Assembly (NCBI GenBank): GCA_041486955.1
Contig: JBGPML010000012.1
Location: 1-16,093, forward strand
DNA length: 16,093 nucleotides
Reading direction: 5' to 3'
Source: JBGPML01 sp041486955
GTDB taxonomy: Bacteria > Patescibacteriota > UBA1384 > 2-12-FULL-50-11 > DASWYB01
The notes beneath the pieces were generated by a model. It was given only the letters and a program-made list of their open reading frames with translations, did not search any database and was not told the DNA's origin. Made by a program: the position numbers and the translations under genes. Below, piece by piece: positions 1 through 6,574 of the stretch (the stretch's first letter is position 1; the number at the start of each line of letters is the position of its first letter).

Positions 1-366
1 AAGGTTAAATACCCCGCCGAGTAAGATCCCATCAGCAATAACGTCGATCGACTGCATCGCAACGAGGCTGACGATCAGCATGATAATGGCAAACCCAAGG
101 GCAATAACTGAGACGTTACGATTGTACGTCTTACTTTTCTCCTGGAATTCTTTTTGCTGCTTATCGTAATCCTGACGGGCAATTTTTTGTTCGGCTGATT
201 CTTGCTCAGAAACGGTAGTACCAGTTACGGGCGCAACTTTCGGTTCCGAGAGGAGGGTTGTATATTCCGGCGCCTTTGGGGCGGGATAGAAAGCAGCAAT
301 GCCCATACCAACGAATAACGCTAATAAGAGTCCCAAGAAAACAGTATAAATAAGCCGAATCATCAT
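1..366 (-). CDS. Two-helix membrane protein, 3' end outside window
   Basis: The frame is open from ATG at 366 to the window edge, giving 122 residues without a stop. Residues about 4-26 form a hydrophobic helix (MIRLIYTVFLGLLL start), followed by a polar stretch rich in Glu, Gln and Lys (about 50-82) that could be a short coiled coil or extracytoplasmic linker, and a second hydrophobic helix at about 84-104. I do not recognise a family. There is no Shine-Dalgarno sequence; a perfect TATAAT ends six bases before the ATG, so the mRNA may be leaderless. A second in-frame ATG directly follows the first (363), so the exact start is uncertain by one codon. The terminator at 387-430 separates it from the gene upstream. 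Confidence 0.7.
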   Translation of the reverse strand, partial: MMIRLIYTVFLGLLLALFVGMGIAAFYPAPKAPEYTTLLSEPKVAPVTGTTVSEQESAEQKIARQDYDKQQKEFQEKSKTYNRNVSVIALGFAIIMLIVSLVAMQSIDVIADGILLGGVFNL

Positions 367-372
367 AGGCTG

Positions 373-378
373 ATTATA
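373..378 (-). promoter_or_regulatory. -10 hexamer of leaderless-type promoter for the membrane protein
   Basis: TATAAT on the minus strand ends six bases before the ATG at 366, which would place the transcription start on the A of the start codon. No good -35 is seen; the position is occupied by the T-rich tail of the upstream terminator. Confidence 0.5.
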
Positions 379-386
379 AAGCATCG

Positions 387-430
387 CAAAAAAGAATAAT
401 ATACGGCGTCCGGTGTGATCCCGGACGCCG
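387..430 (-). terminator. Rho-independent terminator of the 454-651 gene
   Basis: A perfect 10-bp GC-rich stem (CGGCGTCCGG at 404-413 with CCGGACGCCG at 421-430, loop of 7) is followed on the minus strand by a T-rich tract ending in six T's. Confidence 0.9.
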
Positions 431-453
431 TGATGCGGTATGGAAATGGGCCC

Positions 454-651
454 TTAAGGTCGGCCCTGGCGGTTTTTGTCTTTGGTCGGGGTCTCGTCCT
501 CAGGCAGGGCAAGTGCACGAGCAAATCTTGAAGGTCGCTCGGGAATAGTTCCGGTGGACACCGTATAGCGGACGACTCTCTGTTCGTTCCTACCTCCGAC
601 TCTCCCTGAGATGATGATCTCGCGCATGCTGCGGTCTTGTACCTGTTCCAT
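454..651 (-). CDS. Small charged hypothetical protein (65 aa)
   Basis: A 65-residue protein beginning MEQVQDRSMREIII and ending with a Lys/Arg/Gln-rich tail. It has no membrane segment, no Cys and no family that I recognise. The gene looks real because it has a full expression cassette: a sigma70-type promoter (698-726), a Shine-Dalgarno AAAGG about six bases before the ATG at 651, and a strong intrinsic terminator right after the stop. It looks GC-richer than ftsZ next to it. Function unknown. Confidence 0.6.
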   Translation of the reverse strand: MEQVQDRSMREIIISGRVGGRNEQRVVRYTVSTGTIPERPSRFARALALPEDETPTKDKNRQGRP

Positions 652-697
652 GATTGCCTTTCATGGTTAGTTTGGCAAGATTACCAGTGACATTTTG

Positions 698-726
698 ATT
701 ATACTATGTTAATCAATCTCATCCAA
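698..726 (-). promoter_or_regulatory. Promoter of the 65-aa gene
   Basis: On the minus strand TTGGAT (726-721) and TATAAT (703-698) are separated by 17 bases. The predicted transcription start is about 40 bases before the ATG at 651. Confidence 0.55.
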
Positions 727-736
727 GTATTAAAAA

Positions 737-809
737 TGGTGCTCCCGAAGGGATTCTAACCCCCGACCTTGACCGGAACCAGACGCTCTATCCGCTGAGC
801 TAAAGGGGC
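737..809 (-). tRNA. tRNA-Arg(CCG)-like gene with shortened anticodon arm, possibly a pseudogene
   Basis: The minus strand carries D-arm consensus (TAGCTCAGCGGATAGAGC), an anticodon loop that reads TTCCGGT (anticodon CCG, Arg), the AGGTC variable region, a T arm and an encoded CCA (740-737). Several things are wrong for a normal tRNA. Between position 26 and the AGGTC variable region there are 14 bases instead of 17, as if three bases of the 3' anticodon strand were lost, so only a mismatched anticodon stem can form. The T loop has A where the near-universal C56 is expected. The acceptor stem has a C-A mismatch and an unpaired last position. It lies directly after the repeat at 821-942, on the same strand as ftsZ. 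It is either a degenerate tRNA, an unusual functional one, or holds an assembly error. Confidence 0.6.
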
Positions 810-820
810 CTATTTAGATC

Positions 821-942
821 TCAACTTGCGCAATTCGATGTATGGCAAGGAGAAATTGAGTAGCGAATTGAGGCGTACATCTACGCACGGTGAAAAAGGA
901 ACGGAAATTTCGACGCAGCAAGACACGAATTTCGGAAGTTGA
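821..942 (+). repeat. Structured repeat element, copy 3 (downstream of ftsZ)
   Basis: A 122-nt element closed by paired ends: TCAACTT (821-827) with AAGTTGA (936-942), a 4x4 internal loop, then AATTCG (832-837) with CGAATT (926-931). The centre holds a hairpin GCGTA-CATC-TACGC (873-886). Core sequence between the hairpin and the right end matches copy 2 (GGTGAA, TCGACG or ACGTCG, GCAAGA, AATT in the same order). It starts three bases past the ftsZ stop and lies antisense to ftsZ. A 34-codon open frame (838-942) runs through it, but has no Shine-Dalgarno and is not called as a gene. Confidence 0.7.
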
Positions 943-945
943 TTT

Positions 946-2091
946 TTACTTCAACTTGCGGCGAATAAAGGCCGGCACATCGAGTTCCGAATCTTCCGTA
1001 TCATCTTCGTCAACAGCCTCGAGGGTCAAATCAATTTCTGGTTCAGGTTCCAGAGTACGTAATGGTGTTTTGGGTATATTCCCTAGGTGCGATTGGCCAG
1101 CAGTGGTCGGAATTTGCGGGCGGCGAGCATCGCGATGCTCATCGGCGTCAAAACCAGTCGCAATAACGGTAATCTTTATTTCACCACTCATGGCTTCATC
1201 AACTAGGGCTCCAAAGATAGTGTTGGCGTCGGGGTGGGCGGCTTCAGTAATCGCTTTAGCGGCTTCGTCAATTTCATACATCGACATATCGGGACCGCCA
1301 GTAATATTAAACAGAATCCCTTTGGCCCCTTCGATGGAAATATCGAGGAGTGGATTATCAATCGCTAATCGAGCTGCTTCAATCGCTCGGTTGTCGCCAC
1401 TAGCGCGGCCAATCCCCATCAACGCGCTTCCGGCGTCTTTCATGATCGAGCGGACATCGGCAAAGTCAACGTTCACAATCCCATGCATGGTAATTAAGTC
1501 AGAAATGCCTTGCACACCCTGACGCAACACATCGTCAACAATGGCAAACGCATCGCCTAAGGAGGTTTTTTTATCGATAACTTGTAATAAACGGTCATTT
1601 GGAATAGTGATGAGGGTATCGACTTTATCTTTTAATTCTTCAATCCCCAACTCGGCAATTTTTTTACGGCGCAGCCCTTCAAATGAAAATGGTTTGGTTA
1701 CCACTCCAACGGTCAGCGCCCCCAATTCTTTGGCAATTGTGGCAACAACCGGGCCAGCGCCGGTACCGGTACCTCCTCCAGCACCATACGTAACGAAAAT
1801 CATATCAGCCCCTTTGAGGACCTCATAGATTTCGTTTTTATCTTCTTCAGCGCCTTTGGCCCCAATTTCTAAATCGCCCCCGGCGCCAAGGCCGCGGGTA
1901 AGCTCTTTGCCGATTTGCACCTTTACCGGTGCTTCGTTATGCAATAATGCTTGGGCGTCCGTGTTAATCGCAATAAATTCAACGCCCCTAACCTTAGCCG
2001 CAATCATACGACGAATAGCATTACACCCACTTCCACCACAGCCAACGACTTTAATCGTGGCGAAGGTTTCTATTTGGGGGGCTTTGTCCAT
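946..2091 (-). CDS. ftsZ: Cell division protein FtsZ
   Basis: Tubulin-like GTPase that polymerises into the division ring at midcell. The 381-residue product, close to the usual length, has the G-box GGGTGTG at 105-111, the early glycine-rich VGCGGSGCNA segment (16-25), and the T7 loop NVDFAD at 207-212 with the two catalytic Asp residues that complete the GTPase site of the next subunit. A variable acidic linker spans about 318-369 and the conserved C-terminal peptide DVPAFIRRKLK (371-381) is present, which in other bacteria binds FtsA. The start ATG at 2091 has AAAGGAG at good spacing. It lies 107 bases after ftsA, with a weak possible promoter in the gap (TTGACC 2152-2147, GATACT 2131-2126, 15-base spacer), so expression both from the operon and from its own promoter is possible. 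No intrinsic terminator follows; the repeat element comes next. Confidence 0.97.
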   Translation of the reverse strand: MDKAPQIETFATIKVVGCGGSGCNAIRRMIAAKVRGVEFIAINTDAQALLHNEAPVKVQIGKELTRGLGAGGDLEIGAKGAEEDKNEIYEVLKGADMIFVTYGAGGGTGTGAGPVVATIAKELGALTVGVVTKPFSFEGLRRKKIAELGIEELKDKVDTLITIPNDRLLQVIDKKTSLGDAFAIVDDVLRQGVQGISDLITMHGIVNVDFADVRSIMKDAGSALMGIGRASGDNRAIEAARLAIDNPLLDISIEGAKGILFNITGGPDMSMYEIDEAAKAITEAAHPDANTIFGALVDEAMSGEIKITVIATGFDADEHRDARRPQIPTTAGQSHLGNIPKTPLRTLEPEPEIDLTLEAVDEDDTEDSELDVPAFIRRKLK

Positions 2092-2198
2092 GTATACGAC
2101 TCCTTTATCATCTAATACCTTATGAAGTATCAGAATTCAGTTATATGGTCAATCCCTCCTAGGACATGATATATACGCCGAGTGTTTCCCGGTTATTC

Positions 2199-3446
2199 TC
2201 AAAAAAGATTTTTTAAAATTCCTTTGGCCTTATCAAAAATGGAATTCATTTGTTGATCGATCGCACCAAACGAAGATCCTCTCGAATCTTCTCGAGACGG
2301 AACCAGTCCGTTTAGCATTAAACCGACGCTTGTAGCATAAAGTGGATCATCCAACTTGTCAATCATGCCACTTATCGTTGATAATGGCGTGCCCACCTGA
2401 GCTGGTAATTTCAAAATTTCCTTGCCAGCTTCAGTGAGGCCAGCTAACCGTGCTCCCCCGCCAGTGAACACAATACCGGCTGGCAGCATGCCGTCTTTAC
2501 CGATAATCCGAAGCTCATCTCGAATCATGGAAAAGATTTCACCTAAGCGGGCTTCTACAATTTCGCAGATATATTTCTGTTTGGTTGATCCTTCTTCATT
2601 CGGGTTAAACTCAGACAATTCGATAATCGCATTGTCGCTGACTTCGCTTGATAAGGCATAGGCATACTCTTGCTTAATGCGTTCGGCAATTTCTAAATTA
2701 GTTCGTAGTCCGATGGCGATATCGTTAGTAATGTGGCTCGATCCAATAGGTAGAACGTTGGCGTGGATAATGTCGCCTTCTTCAAAGACGATGAGGGAAG
2801 TTGTTGAGGCGCCAAAATCAACCAGAATAACCCCATTTTCGCGCTGGGCTTTATCCAAGACAGCATTAGCGGCAGCCAAAGGGGCAAAAACAATATTTTC
2901 GATTCGTAAGCCAGCCGCGATAATGATACGGCTTAAATTACGGATGGCCGCTGATGAAGCACCAATAATATAAGCATCGACTTCTAAACGAATGCCGACC
3001 ATTCCGACTGGATCTTTAACCCCTTCCAGTCCATCAACACTAAATAGTTTCGGTAATACATGTAAAATTTCGTGATTGGGGGGTAAGGCTACCGCGCGGG
3101 CTGCTTCTATCGCCCGGGCAGTATCTTCAGCTGAAATTTCTGAATTAGGGCGATTTACCGCGACTACACCTTTGGAGTTGGTGGTTGTAATATGGGTGCC
3201 TTCGATACCGACGGTTACCGAATGGATAGCCGTTCCGGCGATCCGCTCAGCTGTCGCTAACGCGCCGGATAGTGCACTAATAGTTTCTTCAATATCAGAC
3301 ACTACACCTTTACGAATCCCGGCGGAGGCTGAGCGGCTCATACCCAAAATGGTTGGGATACCCTCTTGGATTGTCCCAATACAAAAAGCGATTTTGGATG
3401 TCCCAATATCGAGACCAACTGAGATGTGGTTCCCGGGGCGTTGCAT
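2199..3446 (-). CDS. ftsA: Cell division protein FtsA
   Basis: Actin-fold ATPase that anchors FtsZ filaments to the membrane. The 415-residue product has phosphate-1 DIGTSK (13-18), the 1C/SHS2 insertion region (about 85-165), phosphate-2 DFGASTTSL (210-218) and the adenosine motif FTGGGARL (327-334). After a short polar linker (about 383-397) the last 15 residues (NSIFDKAKGILKNLF) form an amphipathic helix with Lys on one side and bulky hydrophobics on the other, the typical membrane-targeting sequence. Start ATG at 3446 has GGAGGG 11 bases upstream. It follows ybeY by 22 bases and precedes ftsZ, so the three genes are probably one transcription unit. Confidence 0.96.
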   Translation of the reverse strand: MQRPGNHISVGLDIGTSKIAFCIGTIQEGIPTILGMSRSASAGIRKGVVSDIEETISALSGALATAERIAGTAIHSVTVGIEGTHITTTNSKGVVAVNRPNSEISAEDTARAIEAARAVALPPNHEILHVLPKLFSVDGLEGVKDPVGMVGIRLEVDAYIIGASSAAIRNLSRIIIAAGLRIENIVFAPLAAANAVLDKAQRENGVILVDFGASTTSLIVFEEGDIIHANVLPIGSSHITNDIAIGLRTNLEIAERIKQEYAYALSSEVSDNAIIELSEFNPNEEGSTKQKYICEIVEARLGEIFSMIRDELRIIGKDGMLPAGIVFTGGGARLAGLTEAGKEILKLPAQVGTPLSTISGMIDKLDDPLYATSVGLMLNGLVPSREDSRGSSFGAIDQQMNSIFDKAKGILKNLF

Positions 3447-3468
3447 TACCAGCGATTCCCTCCGTCAG

Positions 3469-3918
3469 CTATTTATCGTCGTCATGATGAAAACCCATAA
3501 CGTGGAGCATTCCATGCTCTATAATCCATTCTAATTCACGAGATACAGGCTGTCCAGCATGTTTGGCGTTGGCTTCGACACATTCAAAACAGATCACAAG
3601 TTGACCTAAAATCGGCCAATCGTTTGCAATGTATTTGTCTTGCTTAATGTCGAAATCGATCGACCCGTCTTTATTTTCCGTTACGACTTGTTCCCCCACT
3701 CTTGTTTCCATACTACTCAAGCTAATAATATCAGTCGGTTCATGTTTGTTCCGGAGTTTACTATTCAACTTCTTCGATTCACCCGGGGTAACAAATTCTA
3801 TCACGATATGTCTCTCCCCTAAATCCCCGAGTTTTTTTTCGGCTGCTAACAGACCGGCTTCGATGGCTTTTTTGTCGACCGTATGAGAAGTCGCATTGAC
3901 TATTTGATAGCGAATCAT
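3469..3918 (-). CDS. ybeY: Endoribonuclease YbeY (rRNA maturation factor)
   Basis: Zinc-dependent single-strand endoribonuclease of the UPF0054 family, involved in 16S rRNA 3' end maturation and ribosome quality control. The 149-residue product carries the family signature with three zinc-binding histidines, H135-G-M-L-H139 and H145 (HGMLHVMGFHH), and the PTDIISLSS segment (61-69) that corresponds to the usual TDVLSFP motif. The protein stops five residues after the last zinc ligand, shorter at the C terminus than many homologues. It is the first gene of a ybeY-ftsA-ftsZ unit. There is no Shine-Dalgarno before ATG 3918; the -10 ends six bases before it, so a leaderless mRNA is likely. Confidence 0.93.
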   Translation of the reverse strand: MIRYQIVNATSHTVDKKAIEAGLLAAEKKLGDLGERHIVIEFVTPGESKKLNSKLRNKHEPTDIISLSSMETRVGEQVVTENKDGSIDFDIKQDKYIANDWPILGQLVICFECVEANAKHAGQPVSRELEWIIEHGMLHVMGFHHDDDK

Positions 3919-3924
3919 ATATGT

Positions 3925-3953
3925 AATCTAATGGAATATAGGCTTTGATTCAA
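3925..3953 (-). promoter_or_regulatory. Promoter of ybeY-ftsA-ftsZ, leaderless type
   Basis: On the minus strand TTGAAT (3953-3948) and TAGATT (3930-3925) are separated by 17 bases. The -10 ends six bases before the ATG at 3918, so transcription should begin on or beside the start codon. Confidence 0.5.
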
Positions 3954-3962
3954 GCGAACCAT

Positions 3963-3995
3963 AAAAAAACAAGAGCTGTCAGTCGACTGCTCTTG
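3963..3995 (-). terminator. Intrinsic terminator on the minus strand, upstream of ybeY
   Basis: CAAGAGC (3970-3976) pairs with GCTCTTG (3989-3995), an inner GTC/GAC extends the stem, and on the minus strand a run of seven T's follows (3969-3963). No minus-strand gene lies upstream of it now, since the neighbour at 4075-4899 is on the plus strand. Confidence 0.75.
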
Positions 3996-4023
3996 ACTTA
4001 GAATTGGCAATTGTATGTATGTT
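3993..4023 (+). promoter_or_regulatory. Weak candidate promoter of the TrpF-like gene
   Basis: TTGACT (3993-3998) is followed by TATGTA (4014-4019, spacer 15) and TATGTT (4018-4023, spacer 19). Neither spacing is ideal, but this is the best candidate upstream of 4075. Confidence 0.3.
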
Positions 4024-4074
4024 TGTTACAGTGCTCGAAGGAAGCTCGGTACCTTCAAAAAGGAGAAAAGAAAA

Positions 4075-4899
4075 ATGCGGCCGTACGTCAGTATTTCAGG
4101 CCTGTCTCAGGCTTGGCATGGCCAAACGCTCCGTCAACATGTAGTAAAACCTGAACATCATACGCACAACCTCGCGCTTGGTGTTCTGACAAGCGACATG
4201 ATGCTCAATGATGGTCAAAATGACCATCCGAATCGTTATCCTCGGATTCGCAACCACCGCCAGATTTTCGGGCAAGCAAGGGCTGGTGTTTACGATGTTG
4301 TCCACTTCTATACGCCTAATATGTCAAGAGTGGGAGCGCAGCTTCAGAGATACATGAGGGAGAGTGAACACTTCCCACATGCCTTTCAAGTCAACGTGGC
4401 ATGGCCAGGCCTCCAAGACCTCAGCCATTTCCGAGATTTTTATCGACAATACGCTGAAGAAAAGCAAAGCAGACGACTTGAGGTCCGTCTTATCCTTCAA
4501 TTGGGAAGAGATGCCCTCGATCTGGTGAGAAAGGCTCCAGGTGAACGGATCGCTGGTGGCCACCTTGTGTCGCAGCTCACGCCCTACATTGAATCTGGGG
4601 TAATCGACGCGGTGCTGTATGACTCCAGCGGCGGTCGTGGCAAGGATCTGGATATTGATGAGGCAGGTTATTGTCTTGGTCATATCCGGCGGGCTTTCGG
4701 TAGCAACGTCGTAATCGGCGTGGCCGGCGGGTTGACGGTCGAAAACTTTTATCGCCTTCAGCCGCTCATCGAGGAATTCCCCGGATTGAGCGTCGATGTC
4801 GAAAGTGGCGTCAGAAACGCTCAAGATGAGCTGATTGTTGAAAAGGCGGTGGAGTTTGCAAATCAGGCTTTTTCAATCTTGTGTCCCCCACTCCTATAG
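4075..4899 (+). CDS. TrpF-like TIM-barrel protein, catalytic Cys absent
   Basis: The start at 4075 is set by AGGAGA eight bases upstream; an earlier in-frame ATG at 4015 has no ribosome binding site. The 274-residue product has the C-terminal half of a phosphoribosyl-binding (beta/alpha)8 barrel: YDSSGGRGKDLD (182-193, resembling the TrpF strand with its catalytic Asp), GVAGGLTVENF (215-225) and VDVESGVRN (240-248), the last two being the usual phosphate-binding loops. The N-terminal SISGL (6-10) lines up with the KICG motif of phosphoribosylanthranilate isomerase, but has Ser8 where TrpF has its general-base Cys. The barrel is also longer than TrpF (about 200 residues), with an extra His-rich segment at about 21-62. 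No trp genes are nearby. I infer a sugar-phosphate binding enzyme of unknown reaction rather than TrpF. It has its own terminator. Confidence 0.75.
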   Translation: MRPYVSISGLSQAWHGQTLRQHVVKPEHHTHNLALGVLTSDMMLNDGQNDHPNRYPRIRNHRQIFGQARAGVYDVVHFYTPNMSRVGAQLQRYMRESEHFPHAFQVNVAWPGLQDLSHFRDFYRQYAEEKQSRRLEVRLILQLGRDALDLVRKAPGERIAGGHLVSQLTPYIESGVIDAVLYDSSGGRGKDLDIDEAGYCLGHIRRAFGSNVVIGVAGGLTVENFYRLQPLIEEFPGLSVDVESGVRNAQDELIVEKAVEFANQAFSILCPPLL

Positions 4900-4963
4900 C
4901 GATGGAAGCATCGTCATAAAGCTGTTACAATTAAGTAAACACGGGCTTGAGCAGGCTTGTGTT
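4900..4963 (+). other. Two hairpins in the 3' region of the TrpF-like gene
   Basis: CGATG-GAAG-CATCG (4900-4913) starts on the base after the stop codon. A second hairpin, AACACGGGC (4938-4946) with GCTTGTGTT (4955-4963), includes two G-T pairs. They are followed by CCCTCCT (4964-4970), which is complementary to a Shine-Dalgarno sequence, and then by the terminator. Confidence 0.4.
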
Positions 4964-4970
4964 CCCTCCT

Positions 4971-5006
4971 AGACCTCGGCAGTCGCGCCGGGGTCTTACT
5001 TTATTT
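4971..5006 (+). terminator. Rho-independent terminator of the TrpF-like gene
   Basis: AGACCTCGGC (4971-4980) pairs with GCCGGGGTCT (4987-4996) over 10 bp with one G-T pair and a loop of 6, followed by the T-rich TACTTTATTT. Confidence 0.8.
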
Positions 5007-5012
5007 AATCAC

Positions 5013-5042
5013 TTGACAGTTCGAACAAATTAGGCGTATCAT
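5013..5042 (+). promoter_or_regulatory. Sigma70-type promoter of the slipin gene
   Basis: Consensus -35 TTGACA (5013-5018) and -10 TATCAT (5037-5042) with an 18-base spacer. The predicted leader is only about 10 bases and holds the AGAGG ribosome binding site. Confidence 0.8.
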
Positions 5043-5058
5043 CGCCTAAGAGGTATAT

Positions 5059-5817
5059 ATGAACACATTTCAAATCATTTTATTAATCTTAGTGGCTTTG
5101 CTGTTAACTGGACTACGTGTTTTAAAAGAATACGAACGCGGCGTGATATTTTTTCTCGGTAAATATCGCTCCGTCAAAGGACCCGGATTGGTCTATGTTA
5201 TTCCCATTCTCGAAAAGATGGTTCGAACGTCCCTACGCACCGTCACGATGGACATTCAATCACAAAAGATTATTACCAAAGATAATGTTTCGATTGACAT
5301 CGCCGCTGTGGCCTACTTTCACATCATCGATCCCAAAAAATCGGTCATCGCGGTTGAAGATATTGCCTACGCCGTTAATCAAATCAGCCAAACGACGGTT
5401 CGGAATGTCGTTGGTCAGTTTTATCTCGACCAAGTGCTTTCGACGACGGCTGATATTAACACTAAAATTAAAAATGTTATCGATACGCACACCGAACCAT
5501 GGGGTGTCCAGGTGACGATTGTGGAAATTAAGGATATTACACTGCCCGAAAACATGCAGCGGGCCATGGCCAAAGAGGCCGAAGCCGAACGCGAGCGCCG
5601 CGCCAAAATTGTTGCGGCTGAAGGTGAATTACAGGCGTCGGAAAAATTGGGACAGGCTGCCGATGTTATGACCAAGCATCCCGTTGCGTTACAGCTTCGA
5701 ACATTGCAAACTATGGCGGAAATCAGTGTCGAAAAGAACTCGACGATTATCTTCCCGGCCCAGTTTATGACTACTGTTCAGGAAGCCCTCAAAGCCTTCT
5801 CGCCTGACAAGAAGTAG
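5059..5817 (+). CDS. Slipin / stomatin-like SPFH-domain membrane protein
   Basis: Membrane-anchored scaffold of the stomatin/prohibitin (band 7) superfamily, thought to organise membrane microdomains and assist membrane proteases. The 252-residue product has an N-terminal hydrophobic helix (about 5-21), then the slipin signature around KEYERGVIFFLGKY (23-36) and GPGLVYVIPI (41-50), the SPFH domain to about 165, and a Glu/Arg/Ala-rich helical segment (about 166-195, AKEAEAERERRAKI) that is the usual oligomerising coiled coil. ATG 5059 has AGAGG five bases upstream. It is a single-gene unit with its own promoter and terminator. The common partner gene nfeD is not adjacent on either side. Confidence 0.93.
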   Translation: MNTFQIILLILVALLLTGLRVLKEYERGVIFFLGKYRSVKGPGLVYVIPILEKMVRTSLRTVTMDIQSQKIITKDNVSIDIAAVAYFHIIDPKKSVIAVEDIAYAVNQISQTTVRNVVGQFYLDQVLSTTADINTKIKNVIDTHTEPWGVQVTIVEIKDITLPENMQRAMAKEAEAERERRAKIVAAEGELQASEKLGQAADVMTKHPVALQLRTLQTMAEISVEKNSTIIFPAQFMTTVQEALKAFSPDKK

Positions 5818-5835
5818 ATAGTCTAATATAAAGCG

Positions 5836-5865
5836 AAACCGGTCGGAGAAATCTGACCGGTTTTT
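5836..5865 (+). terminator. Rho-independent terminator of the slipin gene
   Basis: A 12-bp stem (5836-5847 with 5852-5863) is capped by a GAAA tetraloop and runs into five T's. The minus strand is also fairly T-rich beyond the stem, so it may serve the convergent HTH gene too. Confidence 0.88.
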
Positions 5866-5884
5866 GAAAGTGATTGTTTGTTGA

Positions 5885-6142
5885 CTAGCAGTATTGAGCA
5901 TGACGGCTTTCTCTCTGCTGTTTTTCTTCCCAATTTAGTTTAGCCTCGTCGGTACAGCGTTTTTCGATGGCATCGAGCCATTCCAAAACATTTTGCCTTA
6001 TGAATCTCAAGGATCCACCGATTTTGGCATGGGGAAGTCCCTCATTGGCAATCCATCTGAAGACAGTTCGCGGTTGAATGCCAAGAAAATCCGCGACTTG
6101 CAATCTATCCATTACTTCCGGCCACCGAGGTTTCTCTCCCAT
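5885..6142 (-). CDS. Excisionase/MerR-type helix-turn-helix DNA-binding protein
   Basis: The 85-residue product contains one winged helix-turn-helix of the HTH_17/excisionase type at about 11-57: MDRLQVADFLGIQP (helix 1 and turn), RTVFRWIANEGLP (recognition helix) and the wing HAKIGGSLRFIRQNVLEWL. These proteins bind DNA as small regulators or recombination directionality factors. A charged helical tail (about 58-82) follows. No integrase or prophage gene is seen nearby, so a regulatory role is as likely as an excision role. The start is uncertain: ATG 6142 has GGAAAG almost against it, and ATG 6112 (MDRLQV) would give the bare domain. The upstream frame is closed by a stop at 6217-6215. Confidence 0.8.
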   Translation of the reverse strand: MGEKPRWPEVMDRLQVADFLGIQPRTVFRWIANEGLPHAKIGGSLRFIRQNVLEWLDAIEKRCTDEAKLNWEEKQQRESRHAQYC

Positions 6143-6282
6143 CTTTCCATTCTGAGCAGATTGAAGAAAATAATGCTTACCGTTGGAAATCCGTTTAATT
6201 CTGCTATCTGTCGCTCAGCAGCTCTGACTGTGCGGAGATCAGTGATGATATCTGGAACCGTTATGTGAATATTGCCCAAGGA
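6143..6282. other. Intergenic gap, no clear feature
   Basis: This 140-base gap between two minus-strand genes holds no recognised terminator. CAGAAT (6154-6149) lies six bases before ATG 6142 and could be a weak -10 for the HTH gene, but no -35 accompanies it. Confidence 0.4.
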
Positions 6283-6549
6283 CTAGAAGGAATTAAGATT
6301 CTGATAGTAATAGCTAATGAAATACACATATTCACATTCCCCTGAACTAGGCAGGAGATAATTATCTGCGTCCGTATCAAGTATCTGATAACTCACGAGC
6401 AGTAATTCAGGCTTCCCAACGATTTGTGCGAGTCTCCGCTTGAACTCCCAGACATCTGCATCGGTTTCGATCGGATGGTCGAATGTAACATAAGCATTGC
6501 CTCGTCCTCCTGGAAACCAATAATGACCAAAGTACACAAACTTTGCCAT
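6283..6549 (-). CDS. Hypothetical protein (88 aa)
   Basis: The start ATG at 6549 is chosen because AAGGGGGG lies five bases upstream; an earlier in-frame ATG at 6597 would overlap yqeY and has no such site. The 88-residue product starts MAKFVYFGHYWFPGG and is rich in aromatic residues, with a central helix-like segment (ADVWEFKRRLAQIVG, about 31-45) and a Tyr-rich C terminus (YVYFISYYYQ). It has no signal peptide or long hydrophobic stretch. I do not recognise the family. It follows yqeY by 25 bases and is probably co-transcribed with rpsU-yqeY. Confidence 0.65.
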   Translation of the reverse strand: MAKFVYFGHYWFPGGRGNAYVTFDHPIETDADVWEFKRRLAQIVGKPELLLVSYQILDTDADNYLLPSSGECEYVYFISYYYQNLNSF

Positions 6550-6574
6550 CGTTGCCCCCCTTAATGCGTCGTGG

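Noticed and set aside
890..1522. A 210-codon plus-strand frame opposite ftsZ.
   Set aside because: Antisense shadow of ftsZ; low-complexity Ser-rich product typical of such shadows.
2153..2198. A leader peptide after the AGGAGGG between ftsA and ftsZ.
   Set aside because: The only nearby start is TTG two bases away and gives a three-codon frame.
4324..4824. A 166-codon minus-strand frame opposite the TrpF-like gene, which would have fitted the minus-strand terminator at 3963-3995.
   Set aside because: The plus-strand product has recognisable barrel motifs, a Shine-Dalgarno and a terminator; the minus-strand product has none.
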